Assembly (NCBI GenBank): GCA_023458615.1
Contig: JAEWYV010000081.1
Coordinates: 1-24,772 of the forward strand
DNA: 24,772 nucleotides
DNA from: Bacillota bacterium
Lineage (GTDB): Bacteria; Bacillota; Clostridia; Christensenellales; CAG-138
Direction: 5' to 3'
In this document: positions 15,066 through 22,551 of the stretch, in pieces
How the letters are laid out: the number at the start of each line of letters is the position of its first letter
How positions within the stretch are numbered: position 1 is the stretch's first letter
Translations under genes and position numbers: made by a program
The notes under the pieces: generated by a model
Told to the model about the DNA's origin: nothing
Seen by the model: only the letters and a program-made list of their open reading frames with translations
The model's database searches: none

Positions 15066-15845
15066 TTAGGATTCGATCAATTTTCGAATCTGCGGTAGCG
15101 CCTCGATCACCGCGCGTCTCCCTTCATCAATCGTTGCGCCCGCCTGATCGGTTTGAAACCTGCCGCGCACAAACAAAACCTCCGGCACGAGCATCAAGTC
15201 TGCTTCCGCGCGGCGATACTTTGTAAGTTCCCATTGCATGATGCTGATTGTGTGGTTCATCAATGAGTAGGCTCCCATGCCGGAGACGTCTTTGATATCC
15301 CCGTGATAACCGACATCAACCCCAATGACCACATCCATGCCGTGATCGCGCAACGTCTTGCAGGGTACACGTTCCAGCACGCCGCCGTCGATATAGGTTT
15401 TGCCATTGAGCTTGACCGGCTCAAAGAACGCGGGGATCGACATGCTCGCGCGGATGCTCTCGTGCAGCGGGCCTTCTTCCAAAACATCCAGTTTTGCGGT
15501 TTCCGCGTCTACCGCCACACAACAAAACGGTGTCTTCGTCTCGGCAAACGTCTTGTTATGCGTAAATACGCGAACCAGCTCCTGCAAGCGTTCACCCTTT
15601 AGAACGCCGCCTGTAAGCGGCAGTTTCACATCCAGATAGTCATATAGTTTGATAGACTTGATGAATTTTTCGAGCATATACAGGTCGGTTCCAACGCTAT
15701 AGATGCCGCCAATAATCGCGCCCATGCTGCTACCGGAGATCATGTCGATAGAAATCCCCGCTTCATCCAGCGCCTGTAATACACCAATATGCGCAAAACC
15801 CTTTGCGCTGCCCGCGCCAAGCGCGAGTCCGACTTTCTTCGCCAT
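15066..15845 (-). CDS. Patatin-like phospholipase (RssA/NTE family)
   Basis: A 259-residue serine hydrolase with a Ser-Asp dyad, expected to hydrolyse acyl esters of phospholipids or lysophospholipids. Family elements are the oxyanion-hole loop GAGSAKGFAHIGVL (G-x-G-x-x-K-G, with Lys where Arg is more usual), the nucleophile elbow G38-S-S40-M-G (catalytic S40), and the D153-G-G motif in KTYIDGGVLERVP. No signal peptide or membrane segment is apparent, so it is probably cytoplasmic, like RssA. ATG at 15845 has only a weak AAGGAA site about 10 bases upstream. It is a single-gene unit bounded by terminators. The natural substrate cannot be read from sequence. Confidence 0.88.
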   Translation of the reverse strand: MAKKVGLALGAGSAKGFAHIGVLQALDEAGISIDMISGSSMGAIIGGIYSVGTDLYMLEKFIKSIKLYDYLDVKLPLTGGVLKGERLQELVRVFTHNKTFAETKTPFCCVAVDAETAKLDVLEEGPLHESIRASMSIPAFFEPVKLNGKTYIDGGVLERVPCKTLRDHGMDVVIGVDVGYHGDIKDVSGMGAYSLMNHTISIMQWELTKYRRAEADLMLVPEVLFVRGRFQTDQAGATIDEGRRAVIEALPQIRKLIES

Positions 15846-15892
15846 TGTTATCTATTCCTTACTTGTTTCAGCAACCGCATAAAATCAGCATA

Positions 15893-15925
15893 GAAAACGA
15901 GCCGGAGGTGAAACCCACGGCTCGT
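15893..15925 (-). terminator. Intrinsic terminator after the coiled-coil protein gene
   Basis: Perfect 8-base arms ACGAGCCG and CGGCTCGT with a 13-base loop; on the minus strand TTTTCTATGC follows. It ends the rsmD-coaD-coiled-coil run and insulates the patatin gene. Confidence 0.85.
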
Positions 15926-15936
15926 AGAACGCAGTT

Positions 15937-16983
15937 TTAATAGTCCTCTTCCTCTTCGTCGTCATCATCCGCTTCGATGAACTCGATGAGGCGCTTGCGG
16001 GGCTTCTTCTCCTTGGGTTCCTTCTTGGCCGGTTCTTCCCAGCCTTCGTCCTCTTCGTCTTCGTCCTCGTCGTCATCTTCCGCTTCCAGCAGTCTGGAGA
16101 AAAGACCTTTTTTCTTCGGCGGCGCTTCTTCTACACGGGAGTCCCGGCGGCGCGGTGCTTCCTCCATATCACTCATGGCAGAAGGCTTGGCTACAGGGCG
16201 CGCAAACTGACGCGTTGCGCCCGGATCATCCTCTATCTGCATGCGTTCCACGCCGGTGTGGGGAGCCACGCGCGGCTGACGCGCAGTCTGCTGCTGGCGC
16301 GGCGGTTCACTATAGCGCGGCTGCTCGGCATACGGCGGCTGCACCGGTGCATACTGCTGCGGGGCTGGCGCATACTGTGGCTGCGCGGGCGCGGTATAGA
16401 CCGGCTCCGGCGCGGCAACGCGAACAGGTGCGGGGGCAGGTACCGGTTCATCTTCCACACCGAGTTCTTTTCGGTTGTTTTCAATCATCTGGTGGTACTC
16501 GGTGAGGTAACGCTGCAGATCAACGAGAATCTCGTCTGCATACTTGCGCGCGCCATTATAGATTGCGGTTGCGTTCTCTTCCGCCTCCGCGGCAATGCCG
16601 CTCGCGCGGGTGAACGCCTCTTTATAAACCTCGGATTCGCCGACGCGGTTTTCAAACTCGGCCTGTGCATTGGCACGAATGCCGTCCGCCTGCGCCTGCG
16701 CCTGACCCAGAATGGTGTCAGCTTCCTGATTGGCTTGCTCTACGATTTCGGCTGCGTTCTCCTTGGCATCCGCAATGGTGTTCTCCGCCTCGGAGATGAT
16801 CCCCGTCGCGCGGCGAATATCTTCGGGAATGACAACCTTGAGATCTTCCAACAGATCCAGCAGACGATCCACTTCGACAACACGCTTATTCGTGCCGCCG
16901 AACTTGGAACGCGGACTTTCTTCCAGTTCCTGCTTGATGCGGTTAATGATGCTAAATATCTTCATTGTTTGTGCGCTGCTCAT
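15937..16983 (-). CDS. Coiled-coil protein with Pro/Tyr-rich linker and acidic tail, function unknown
   Basis: I recognise no named family with confidence; such proteins next to coaD are often annotated only as ATPase or DivIVA-like. The 348 residues divide clearly. Residues 1-60 are a short N-terminal part (MKIFSIINRIKQELEESP, VEVDRLLDLLEDLK). Residues 60-175 form a long Ala/Glu/Gln-rich coiled coil (AENTIADAKENAAEIVEQAN). Residues 180-240 are a disordered linker with repeated Tyr-x-Pro units (QPQYAPAPQQYAPV). Residues 275-348 are charged, with KKKGLFSRLLEAE (291-303), a run of Asp/Glu, a Lys/Arg cluster (KKEPKEKKPRKR) and an acidic end DDDDEEEEDY. There is no signal peptide. It overlaps the coaD stop by four bases (ATGA). 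A scaffold role at the membrane or division site is a guess. Confidence 0.8.
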   Translation of the reverse strand: MSSAQTMKIFSIINRIKQELEESPRSKFGGTNKRVVEVDRLLDLLEDLKVVIPEDIRRATGIISEAENTIADAKENAAEIVEQANQEADTILGQAQAQADGIRANAQAEFENRVGESEVYKEAFTRASGIAAEAEENATAIYNGARKYADEILVDLQRYLTEYHQMIENNRKELGVEDEPVPAPAPVRVAAPEPVYTAPAQPQYAPAPQQYAPVQPPYAEQPRYSEPPRQQQTARQPRVAPHTGVERMQIEDDPGATRQFARPVAKPSAMSDMEEAPRRRDSRVEEAPPKKKGLFSRLLEAEDDDEDEDEEDEGWEEPAKKEPKEKKPRKRLIEFIEADDDDEEEEDY

Positions 16984-17468
16984 GGTTTTTTTAACCTTTC
17001 TGCAATGATATTCTGAATACTATCTGGTACGAGTCCTCTGATGTTTCCGCCCATAGAGCCAATTTCCCGCACAGCGCTGGAACTCAAAAACGAATGTTCC
17101 GGCCTCGCCATGAAGTAAACTGTTTCCACATCCGGCGCAAGGTGAATATTGAGCGCGTTGATCTGAAACTCATACTCAAAATCCATGGTCGCCCGCAAGC
17201 CGCGGATGACATAATCCGCTTTGATCGCACGCGCATAATCGACCAAAAGCCCGTCAAAGTGCGTCACAACGACGTTTTTCATGCCTTCGGCGGCAACCAT
17301 CTGCTCGATCATATCTACGCGTTCCTCAACAGAAAACACGGGATGCTTTGCCGCGTTGTTGAGCACGCTTACATAGACGCGGTCAAACATAGAAATTGCC
17401 CGCTCCAGCACATCGTGATGGCCGATGGTAAACGGGTCAAAACTACCGGGATACACGCAGGTTCGCAT
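16980..17468 (-). CDS. coaD: Pantetheine-phosphate adenylyltransferase
   Basis: Transfers AMP from ATP to 4'-phosphopantetheine, giving dephospho-CoA, the penultimate step of CoA synthesis. The 162 residues are typical. The nucleotidyltransferase motif is YPGSFDPFTIGHHDVLERA (T/HxGH type); VIRGLRATMDFEYEFQINALN and the C-terminal SFLSSSAVREIGSMGGNIRGLVP are family signatures. The frame is open to 17546, but ATG at 17468 is chosen since MRTCVYPGSFDPF is the standard N-terminus; the upstream AGG is a modest ribosome binding site. It starts 26 bases after the rsmD stop; rsmD-coaD is a conserved Firmicute pair. Confidence 0.95.
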   Translation of the reverse strand: MRTCVYPGSFDPFTIGHHDVLERAISMFDRVYVSVLNNAAKHPVFSVEERVDMIEQMVAAEGMKNVVVTHFDGLLVDYARAIKADYVIRGLRATMDFEYEFQINALNIHLAPDVETVYFMARPEHSFLSSSAVREIGSMGGNIRGLVPDSIQNIIAERLKKP

Positions 17469-17494
17469 GCTTGCCTGGCCTTTCTGATCCGGCG

Positions 17495-18067
17495 TCAAGA
17501 TTCTACCTCCTGATCGTCGGCGCTTTGATACAGGGAAACGGCGCAACTGCCATATCGTCTGTTCTGTGTCAGTTTGGCGAAGCGTTCGTCAACATTGGGC
17601 GGTAGATTTGCCGCGTGTTCAATGATGACAATACCACCTGACTGCAAGAGCTTGCTTGAAAAAATTTGGTCGGCGGCTTTCTCAGCCGTTCCGTCCGCAT
17701 AAGGTGCGTCGAGAAAGACAAAATGAAATCGCTCTCCCGCCCTCGTAAGATCGTTTAAGCAAACGGAGTATTCCTTGCACTGCGTTTCTACAACATGATC
17801 CAATTGCAATGCTTTTGCATTTGCGCGAATCTGTTCGGCGCATGTGCGGCTTCGATCATTGCAAATGACGCGCTTTGCCCCGCGGGAGGCTGCTTCTAGA
17901 CCAAGGTTGCCGGAGCCGGAAAACAGATCCAGCACATTGCTATTGGGGATGTCGAACTGCAGCATGCCAAAGAGCGCTTCCTTCACGCGATCCAGCGTCG
18001 GACGTGTATCCATTCCCTTTGGCGCGTCAAAGTGCCGTCCGCGCGCTGTTCCGGCGATGATTCTCAA
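17495..18067 (-). CDS. rsmD: 16S rRNA (guanine966-N2)-methyltransferase RsmD
   Basis: SAM-dependent methyltransferase acting on G966 of 16S rRNA in the small ribosomal subunit. The 190 residues are standard. The N-terminal MRIIAGTARGRHF and TRPTLDRVKEALFGML are family hallmarks; motif I is VLDLFSGSGNLGLEAASRGA (residues 45-64). Catalytic motif IV reads FLDAPY (D120-A-P-Y) where the family normally has DPPY or DPPF. The start is TTG at 18067, with GGGAGG 6 bases upstream. It heads the rsmD-coaD-coiled-coil run, with a good promoter about 90 bases upstream. Confidence 0.93.
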   Translation of the reverse strand: MRIIAGTARGRHFDAPKGMDTRPTLDRVKEALFGMLQFDIPNSNVLDLFSGSGNLGLEAASRGAKRVICNDRSRTCAEQIRANAKALQLDHVVETQCKEYSVCLNDLTRAGERFHFVFLDAPYADGTAEKAADQIFSSKLLQSGGIVIIEHAANLPPNVDERFAKLTQNRRYGSCAVSLYQSADDQEVES

Positions 18068-18158
18068 GGTTTTCCTCCCGGAAAAAATCCGTCTTATCGT
18101 AGGTTGATTGGCCTAATTCTATTTTCCTTTCGCATACAAACCCATAATAAGTTACTAT

Positions 18159-18187
18159 AGTATATCACCGGAGGCGCTTTCATACAA
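18159..18187 (-). promoter_or_regulatory. Promoter of rsmD-coaD run
   Basis: The minus strand has TTGTAT (18187-18182), 17 bases, TATACT (18164-18159), with TG one base before the -10 (TGATATACT), an extended -10. It lies immediately after the T-run of the preceding terminator. Confidence 0.7.
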
Positions 18188-18188
18188 G

Positions 18189-18243
18189 AAAAAAAGCGTT
18201 TCGGCGCGCCATCTGATCCATTTGCCCTGTCGGCAAGTCAGAT
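18189..18243 (-). terminator. Probable terminator after the M23 peptidase gene
   Basis: On the minus strand ATCTGA and TCAGAT enclose TTGCC and GGCAA (a two-part hairpin, 18243-18211). This is followed by GGCGCGCCGAAACGC and seven Ts (18195-18189). The hairpin closest to the T-run is weak, so the exact terminator fold is uncertain. Confidence 0.6.
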
Positions 18244-18264
18244 ATGATTGACGCATCAAAGGAG

Positions 18265-19491
18265 CTAATCTTTCAAAATCGGCCCGATCCCCGCCTGCAC
18301 AAACAGGTCATAGGGGTTGAGATACTTTCCTTCCGGTGATACAAGGCCTAGATGCAGATGATAGGCGACGCTATTGCCCGTGCTGCCGACGATGCCAATC
18401 TGCTGTCCTTGCTTAACCGTGTCCCCTTCTTTTACAAACGTAGTCAACTCAAACATGTGATAGTAATGATACATATATCCATATGGATCTTCGATGATGA
18501 CATAATTACCGGGAACTGGAAGAAACCCGATATATTTGACCACACCGTCCGTAGCGGCGAGAATCGGCGTTTTTGCGCGCCGCTTGATATCCGTGCCGAC
18601 GTGTAATCTCGTCTTTCGCGAACGGGGATCATACCAGCCGTTTTTGATCAGACCACCAGGCACGGGGTGCGCGACCGTAGAAAGATATTCTTTCGAGAAC
18701 ACATGCTTCTCAATCGGCGCTGTTGAGCCGTCATCATTATAAACCGTATTGAGGTAATCCAGTGCAAGCACAGCCTCAACAAGCTGGTCATGGGTACCTT
18801 TTTTTGCGATTTCCTCAAAGCTGGGGTTGTGCAGGCGAATTGATATGCCGGAGCGCGCGCTGCCATCCCAATCAAGAGGAAACGAAGAGGCAAGCTTTGC
18901 TATCATGTCATCCTGAAAAACATAATACAATGCCGCGCATTCACGCCAGTTTAGCCTTGTAGCGAAGGGATCTGGCGCCTTGAGTGCGATGCCCTCCTCG
19001 CGCATGTCCTGACTAATCTTGCGTACCGCCGCGGCGGAGGCGGACTGAATCTGCCCGTTGAGCGATGTTGCCAGCGACGTAAACGCTTCTACATTCTGCG
19101 CATAGCTATCATAGACAGCCGGATCAAAATCCATCAAGGTCGCATTCCATGCGTTCCAATCCTGAAACATGCTGTTCTGCATCAGCCGTTCCGCAGCAGA
19201 AAAAGAAGCGTATAGACGCTGGCTCTGTGTTGTTTGTTTGGTTTGGGAGGTTACGGAGATATAGCCCGCTTCAAACCGTAACAATTCCGCCGCATACGCC
19301 GCGGTATTCGTTATAGCGCCAGCGGTCTCTCCGCAGCATTTTTGAAGAACTGCGTCCGCGCCGCCAGGCGTTGCAGTCGGTACAGGAGAGGGTGTTTGGG
19401 CTGCAAGCGAAGAACGAATAGAAGCTGTCGATGCTAAAATCAGCATCGACAGCAACATAATAGTCGTTTTTCTTTTGAACAGTCGTCTCAT
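18265..19491 (-). CDS. Exported M23 (LytM-type) peptidase
   Basis: A 408-residue secreted metallopeptidase or LytM-domain protein acting on peptidoglycan cross-bridges or stems. The N-terminus MRRLFKRKTTIMLLSMLILA is a basic region plus hydrophobic core, with likely cleavage near SSLAAQ (about residue 31). A short Thr/Pro stretch follows (TPSPVPTATP), then a roughly 200-residue helical region without a recognised domain. The C-terminal M23 domain spans about 275-400. Zinc ligands are intact: H297-x3-D301 (LHVGTD) and H378-x-H380 (YHLHLG), so activity is expected. The start has only a weak ribosome binding site. It follows the L,D-transpeptidase gene by 24 bases, suggesting cotranscription. 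Confidence 0.88.
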   Translation of the reverse strand: MRRLFKRKTTIMLLSMLILASTASIRSSLAAQTPSPVPTATPGGADAVLQKCCGETAGAITNTAAYAAELLRFEAGYISVTSQTKQTTQSQRLYASFSAAERLMQNSMFQDWNAWNATLMDFDPAVYDSYAQNVEAFTSLATSLNGQIQSASAAAVRKISQDMREEGIALKAPDPFATRLNWRECAALYYVFQDDMIAKLASSFPLDWDGSARSGISIRLHNPSFEEIAKKGTHDQLVEAVLALDYLNTVYNDDGSTAPIEKHVFSKEYLSTVAHPVPGGLIKNGWYDPRSRKTRLHVGTDIKRRAKTPILAATDGVVKYIGFLPVPGNYVIIEDPYGYMYHYYHMFELTTFVKEGDTVKQGQQIGIVGSTGNSVAYHLHLGLVSPEGKYLNPYDLFVQAGIGPILKD

Positions 19492-19515
19492 CCGTCTGTT
19501 GCCAGCGCGTTTCCG

Positions 19516-20604
19516 TTACCAGCCAGCCGGTGTATCAGCCGGTGGTGGCGTCACAGGGATTTCCGTTGGCGCTTGTGTGGATCCGCCCGGATCAGGCGTA
19601 TTCGTTACGGTTCCATCGGCAGGTGTCGGGGTAGCAATCTTCTTGCCGCTTGCGTCATACCCATCCGGAATGGGCGCCGGCTCATACTTGTAGGGCAGCA
19701 CATGCTCAACAGCATCAATGGTCCAATTATCCGTCCAAGGCGCTGTTCCAGCCTTGAGCTTAATACCTGCAATGGACTTCGGCAGGATGAGCTGCGCGCG
19801 AATCGATCCGGTAAAGGTATCAAGCGGATCGCCTTTGCGCACTTCGCAGGTTGTGCCGTATCCAATGTTATACCAAATCCAGCGCGCATCCGGCACGGTA
19901 AGACGAATGCAGGCGTGGCTGGCCTTTGTACCCAGATCGTCATAAGAATCCTGCACAAGGGAGTTTAAATCCTTTGCGTTATCATAAAGGATGGAGTGGA
20001 AATAGGTTCGGCTGCGAATCAGCGTTAAATACTGTGCTGCTTCGAGGTTGATAAATTGATAAAAACGTTCCTTGGGAACTTGAATCTGAAAAGTTCCCAT
20101 GGTCGTTTCATTGCCATACTCGCTATCCGGATTTCCTGTGGAGCAGATCATATAACGCACGGGCTGATCATAGTCCGGTTTGCCAAACTTTGTTCCGTCG
20201 TCGATGCGCTTAAATACCATCGTTACCTGCCACTGCAAGTCTACGATGATATAATACGTCTTCGGATCCGGGAATCCATCCTTCAAGAGCTCTTTGGCTT
20301 TGATGTTCATATCATCCATGCTGCCAACGAGTTCTTCGTAGGTCATGTTGACGGTAGGCGCGTAATGCGAGAATGGAAGCGGCGTCGCCGTCGGTTCAAC
20401 TGTAGGCGTCGGGGACGGCATGTTCGCATTGGCGGAATTGTTGTTAAAGTCCTCAACTTCCAAGCTGACGATGACGGGTTCCGGCGTTGGAGTCGCTTCA
20501 ACCACAGGCGCTTCCTCGCTACCCGTGCAGCCGAGCATAAAAAGAGCGGCAATCACAAGACACGCTACAAGCAATATCTTCGCGTTTTGTCGTCCCAAGG
20601 GCAT
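19516..20604 (-). CDS. L,D-transpeptidase (YkuD domain) lipoprotein
   Basis: Exported enzyme expected to form 3-3 peptidoglycan cross-links or attach proteins. From ATG at 20604 it has 362 residues: a lipoprotein signal MPLGRQNAKILLVACLVIAA ending in LFMLGC (lipid-anchored C26), a Thr/Pro linker (residues 37-77), a YkuD domain (about 115-270) and another Thr/Pro tail (IATPTPADGTV onwards). Catalytic residues are H203, H230 and C232 in the motif SHACIRL, where SHGCIR is usual. Several in-frame ATGs lie upstream (20637, 20628, 20619, 20610). The one at 20604 best fits GAGG 9 bases upstream and gives a normal lipoprotein signal. It probably forms a two-gene unit with the M23 peptidase. Confidence 0.87.
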   Translation of the reverse strand: MPLGRQNAKILLVACLVIAALFMLGCTGSEEAPVVEATPTPEPVIVSLEVEDFNNNSANANMPSPTPTVEPTATPLPFSHYAPTVNMTYEELVGSMDDMNIKAKELLKDGFPDPKTYYIIVDLQWQVTMVFKRIDDGTKFGKPDYDQPVRYMICSTGNPDSEYGNETTMGTFQIQVPKERFYQFINLEAAQYLTLIRSRTYFHSILYDNAKDLNSLVQDSYDDLGTKASHACIRLTVPDARWIWYNIGYGTTCEVRKGDPLDTFTGSIRAQLILPKSIAGIKLKAGTAPWTDNWTIDAVEHVLPYKYEPAPIPDGYDASGKKIATPTPADGTVTNTPDPGGSTQAPTEIPVTPPPADTPAGW

Positions 20605-20662
20605 AGTCATAAACCTCATAACACTCATTCTGTACATTTTTTCACAGTCTGTACGCCTTCGT

Positions 20663-20687
20663 AAAAAGAAACTCGCTTTGCGAGAGT
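20663..20687 (-). terminator. Hairpin with T-run in the L,D-transpeptidase leader
   Basis: On the minus strand CTCGC, AAA, GCGAG is followed by TTTCTTTTT. It lies between recO and the L,D-transpeptidase ATG. It may end the recO run, or act as an attenuator if the promoter at 20734-20726 is real. Confidence 0.65.
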
Positions 20688-20725
20688 CCGGCTTACGATG
20701 TGACGAACGACCATGAATCGGGAGT

Positions 20726-20747
20726 ATTGTACCATACCGCCGTACAA
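20726..20747 (-). promoter_or_regulatory. Possible promoter/operator of the L,D-transpeptidase gene
   Basis: The minus strand has TGGTACAAT (20734-20726), an extended -10 with 5 of 6 in the hexamer; the -35 (AAGAAT) is weak. The -10 overlaps one arm of an inverted repeat, TTGTAC (20747-20742), 9 bases, GTACAA (20732-20727). Confidence 0.45.
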
Positions 20748-20844
20748 GATTCTTCCCTTTCCTTGCAAAGTTCACAATTTTTCCCGATTGTAGAAGTCCG
20801 AAGCCTCATCGCAGTCAGAAGCGAAAAATACAGCAACGAACTTT

Positions 20845-21636
20845 TCATACGATTGAATTGGGCTCATCATTTGGGGTAGGTTGAGACAAGCCGGGCGTGC
20901 TCTGCGCGGATGTTAATATCTGCATGGCCCGTGCGCCAAATTCCAATGAGTTCTCGGTATAAGCCGTCAGTGCACGAAAGATTTCTGTGCGAACGCCGTC
21001 CGATAGCTTCACGCGATCCATCTCGGCATCCTCCAGCAGAAGCATGCGCCGCATGCCTTCCAGTGCGGTCTTACTCACCGGTTCTCCATGCTGTGAACAG
21101 GCGGCACAAATGGACCCACCGCGCGGCGAAAATCGAACGATTGCGTCGTTTCGGATATCCCGTCCGCATTGGGTGCATGTGGTTATTGCAGGGCGATAGC
21201 CAATTGTGTTGAGATAGCGTAGCAGAAAACAGCAAAATAGATCCTGCGGGTTGCTGTTGCCATAGGCCAGAAACGAGATTGCATGGTAGAGCAAAGAAAA
21301 AAGCGCCTCGTTCGGTTCGTTTTCCGGTGCCGCGTCATGACAGAGGCGCAGCATAGCCGAACCAATTGAGAAACGCTCGTAATCCTCACGAATGGGATAG
21401 AAAGTCTCCTTCACTTCGCAGGCGTTGATAATCGCCTTGTCCTTGCCCGTATAGATTTCAAATTGACCAAATACAAACGGTTGGCAGACATTGACCAGCG
21501 GGCTCTGCGGCTTTCGGCAGCCGCGTGCCTTTGCCTCCATGCGTCCGTGCTCAATCGTAAAGATACTCAAAATGCGGTCGCTTTCGCGATAGTTTGCGTA
21601 TCTTGTGACGATTCCATCGGTACAAATGACCGCCAT
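20845..21636 (-). CDS. recO: DNA repair protein RecO
   Basis: Recombination mediator that works with RecR and RecF to load RecA on single-stranded DNA coated with SSB. The 263 residues are usual. An N-terminal OB fold (MAVICTDGIVTRYANYRESDRILSIFT, then HGRMEAKARGCRK) is followed by a helical domain holding a four-cysteine zinc site, CTQCGRD and CAACSQHGE. ATG at 21636 has AGGAG 7 bases upstream and lies 24 bases after the era stop. The C-terminal tail (about 245-263) is Ser/Pro-rich and poorly conserved. It is the last gene of the pgpH-ybeY-cdd-era-recO run. Confidence 0.94.
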   Translation of the reverse strand: MAVICTDGIVTRYANYRESDRILSIFTIEHGRMEAKARGCRKPQSPLVNVCQPFVFGQFEIYTGKDKAIINACEVKETFYPIREDYERFSIGSAMLRLCHDAAPENEPNEALFSLLYHAISFLAYGNSNPQDLFCCFLLRYLNTIGYRPAITTCTQCGRDIRNDAIVRFSPRGGSICAACSQHGEPVSKTALEGMRRMLLLEDAEMDRVKLSDGVRTEIFRALTAYTENSLEFGARAMQILTSAQSTPGLSQPTPNDEPNSIV

Positions 21637-21660
21637 AACTCTGCTCCTGACCGCTAATGT

Positions 21661-22551
21661 TTACTCGTAACCAAGCTCGTGCAGCATACCCTGACGATTG
21701 CGCCAGTCTTCCTTAATCTTGATCCAGAGCTGCAGGTTTACAGGGCAGCCGAGCATCCACTCGATATCCTTGCGCGACTCCTGCCCGATTCTCTTGAGCA
21801 TCGAGCCGCCTTTTCCAATGATGATGCCCTTATGGGACTCCCGTTCGCAATAGATGGTTGCGTAAATATCCATCAAATCGCGGTCTTCTCTGCGCTCCAT
21901 TTTATCTACGCCAACGCCAACGCCATGCGGAACCTCTTCCCGCAAGAGCAGCAGCGCTTTTTCGCGAATGAGTTCCGCGCAGATCACGCGCTCCGGCTGA
22001 TCGGTCACCATATCCTCCGGGAAATACTGCGGACCGGAAACCATAAAGCCGCTGAGCGTGGCCTCCAGCTCTTCAAGCCCCTTCCCCGTCTCCGCGGAGC
22101 CGCGTAGAATTGCCTTTAGAAAGCCTTGCTGCTCCAATATGTCCTCGGCGTCGTTCGCCTGACCCAGGCTTGCCGCATCGGTCTTGTTGATAAACGCAAC
22201 GACGGGTGCTTTTGCCTGCTTTAACTTTTCCAGCAGGGCAAGATCCCGCTCGCGCACACCCTCGGTTGCGTCCGCCATAAACAGGATGGCCTCAACCTCG
22301 TTCATCGCGTCGTAAGCAATCTTTTGCATATACTCGCCCAGCTTATTCTTTGGGTTGGTTACGCCCGGTGTATCCAGAAAAACGATTTGGTAGCCCGGTC
22401 TGCTCAGAACACCGGTGATCTTATTGCGTGTTGTCTGCGCGCGATCCGTAACAATTGCGATTTTCTGCCCAATCAGTTTGTTCAAGAGCGTAGATTTTCC
22501 AACATTCGGACTGCCGATAATCGAGACAAACCCCGACTTATAATCGTTCAT
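21661..22551 (-). CDS. era: GTPase Era
   Basis: Essential ribosome-assembly GTPase that binds the 3' end of 16S rRNA. The 296 residues are standard. G motifs are G1 GSPNVGKS, G2 region RAQTTRNKI, G3 DTPG and G4 NKTD. The C-terminal KH domain has the GxxG loop IGKGGSMLKRIG. ATG at 22551 overlaps the cdd stop by four bases and has GGAGG 7 bases upstream inside cdd. The cdd-era-recO order matches B. subtilis. Confidence 0.97.
   Translation of the reverse strand: MNDYKSGFVSIIGSPNVGKSTLLNKLIGQKIAIVTDRAQTTRNKITGVLSRPGYQIVFLDTPGVTNPKNKLGEYMQKIAYDAMNEVEAILFMADATEGVRERDLALLEKLKQAKAPVVAFINKTDAASLGQANDAEDILEQQGFLKAILRGSAETGKGLEELEATLSGFMVSGPQYFPEDMVTDQPERVICAELIREKALLLLREEVPHGVGVGVDKMERREDRDLMDIYATIYCERESHKGIIIGKGGSMLKRIGQESRKDIEWMLGCPVNLQLWIKIKEDWRNRQGMLHELGYE

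Noticed and set aside
17469..17546. 26-residue N-terminal extension of CoaD
   Set aside because: The family starts at MRTCVYPGSFDPF; the extension overlaps rsmD and has no conserved content.
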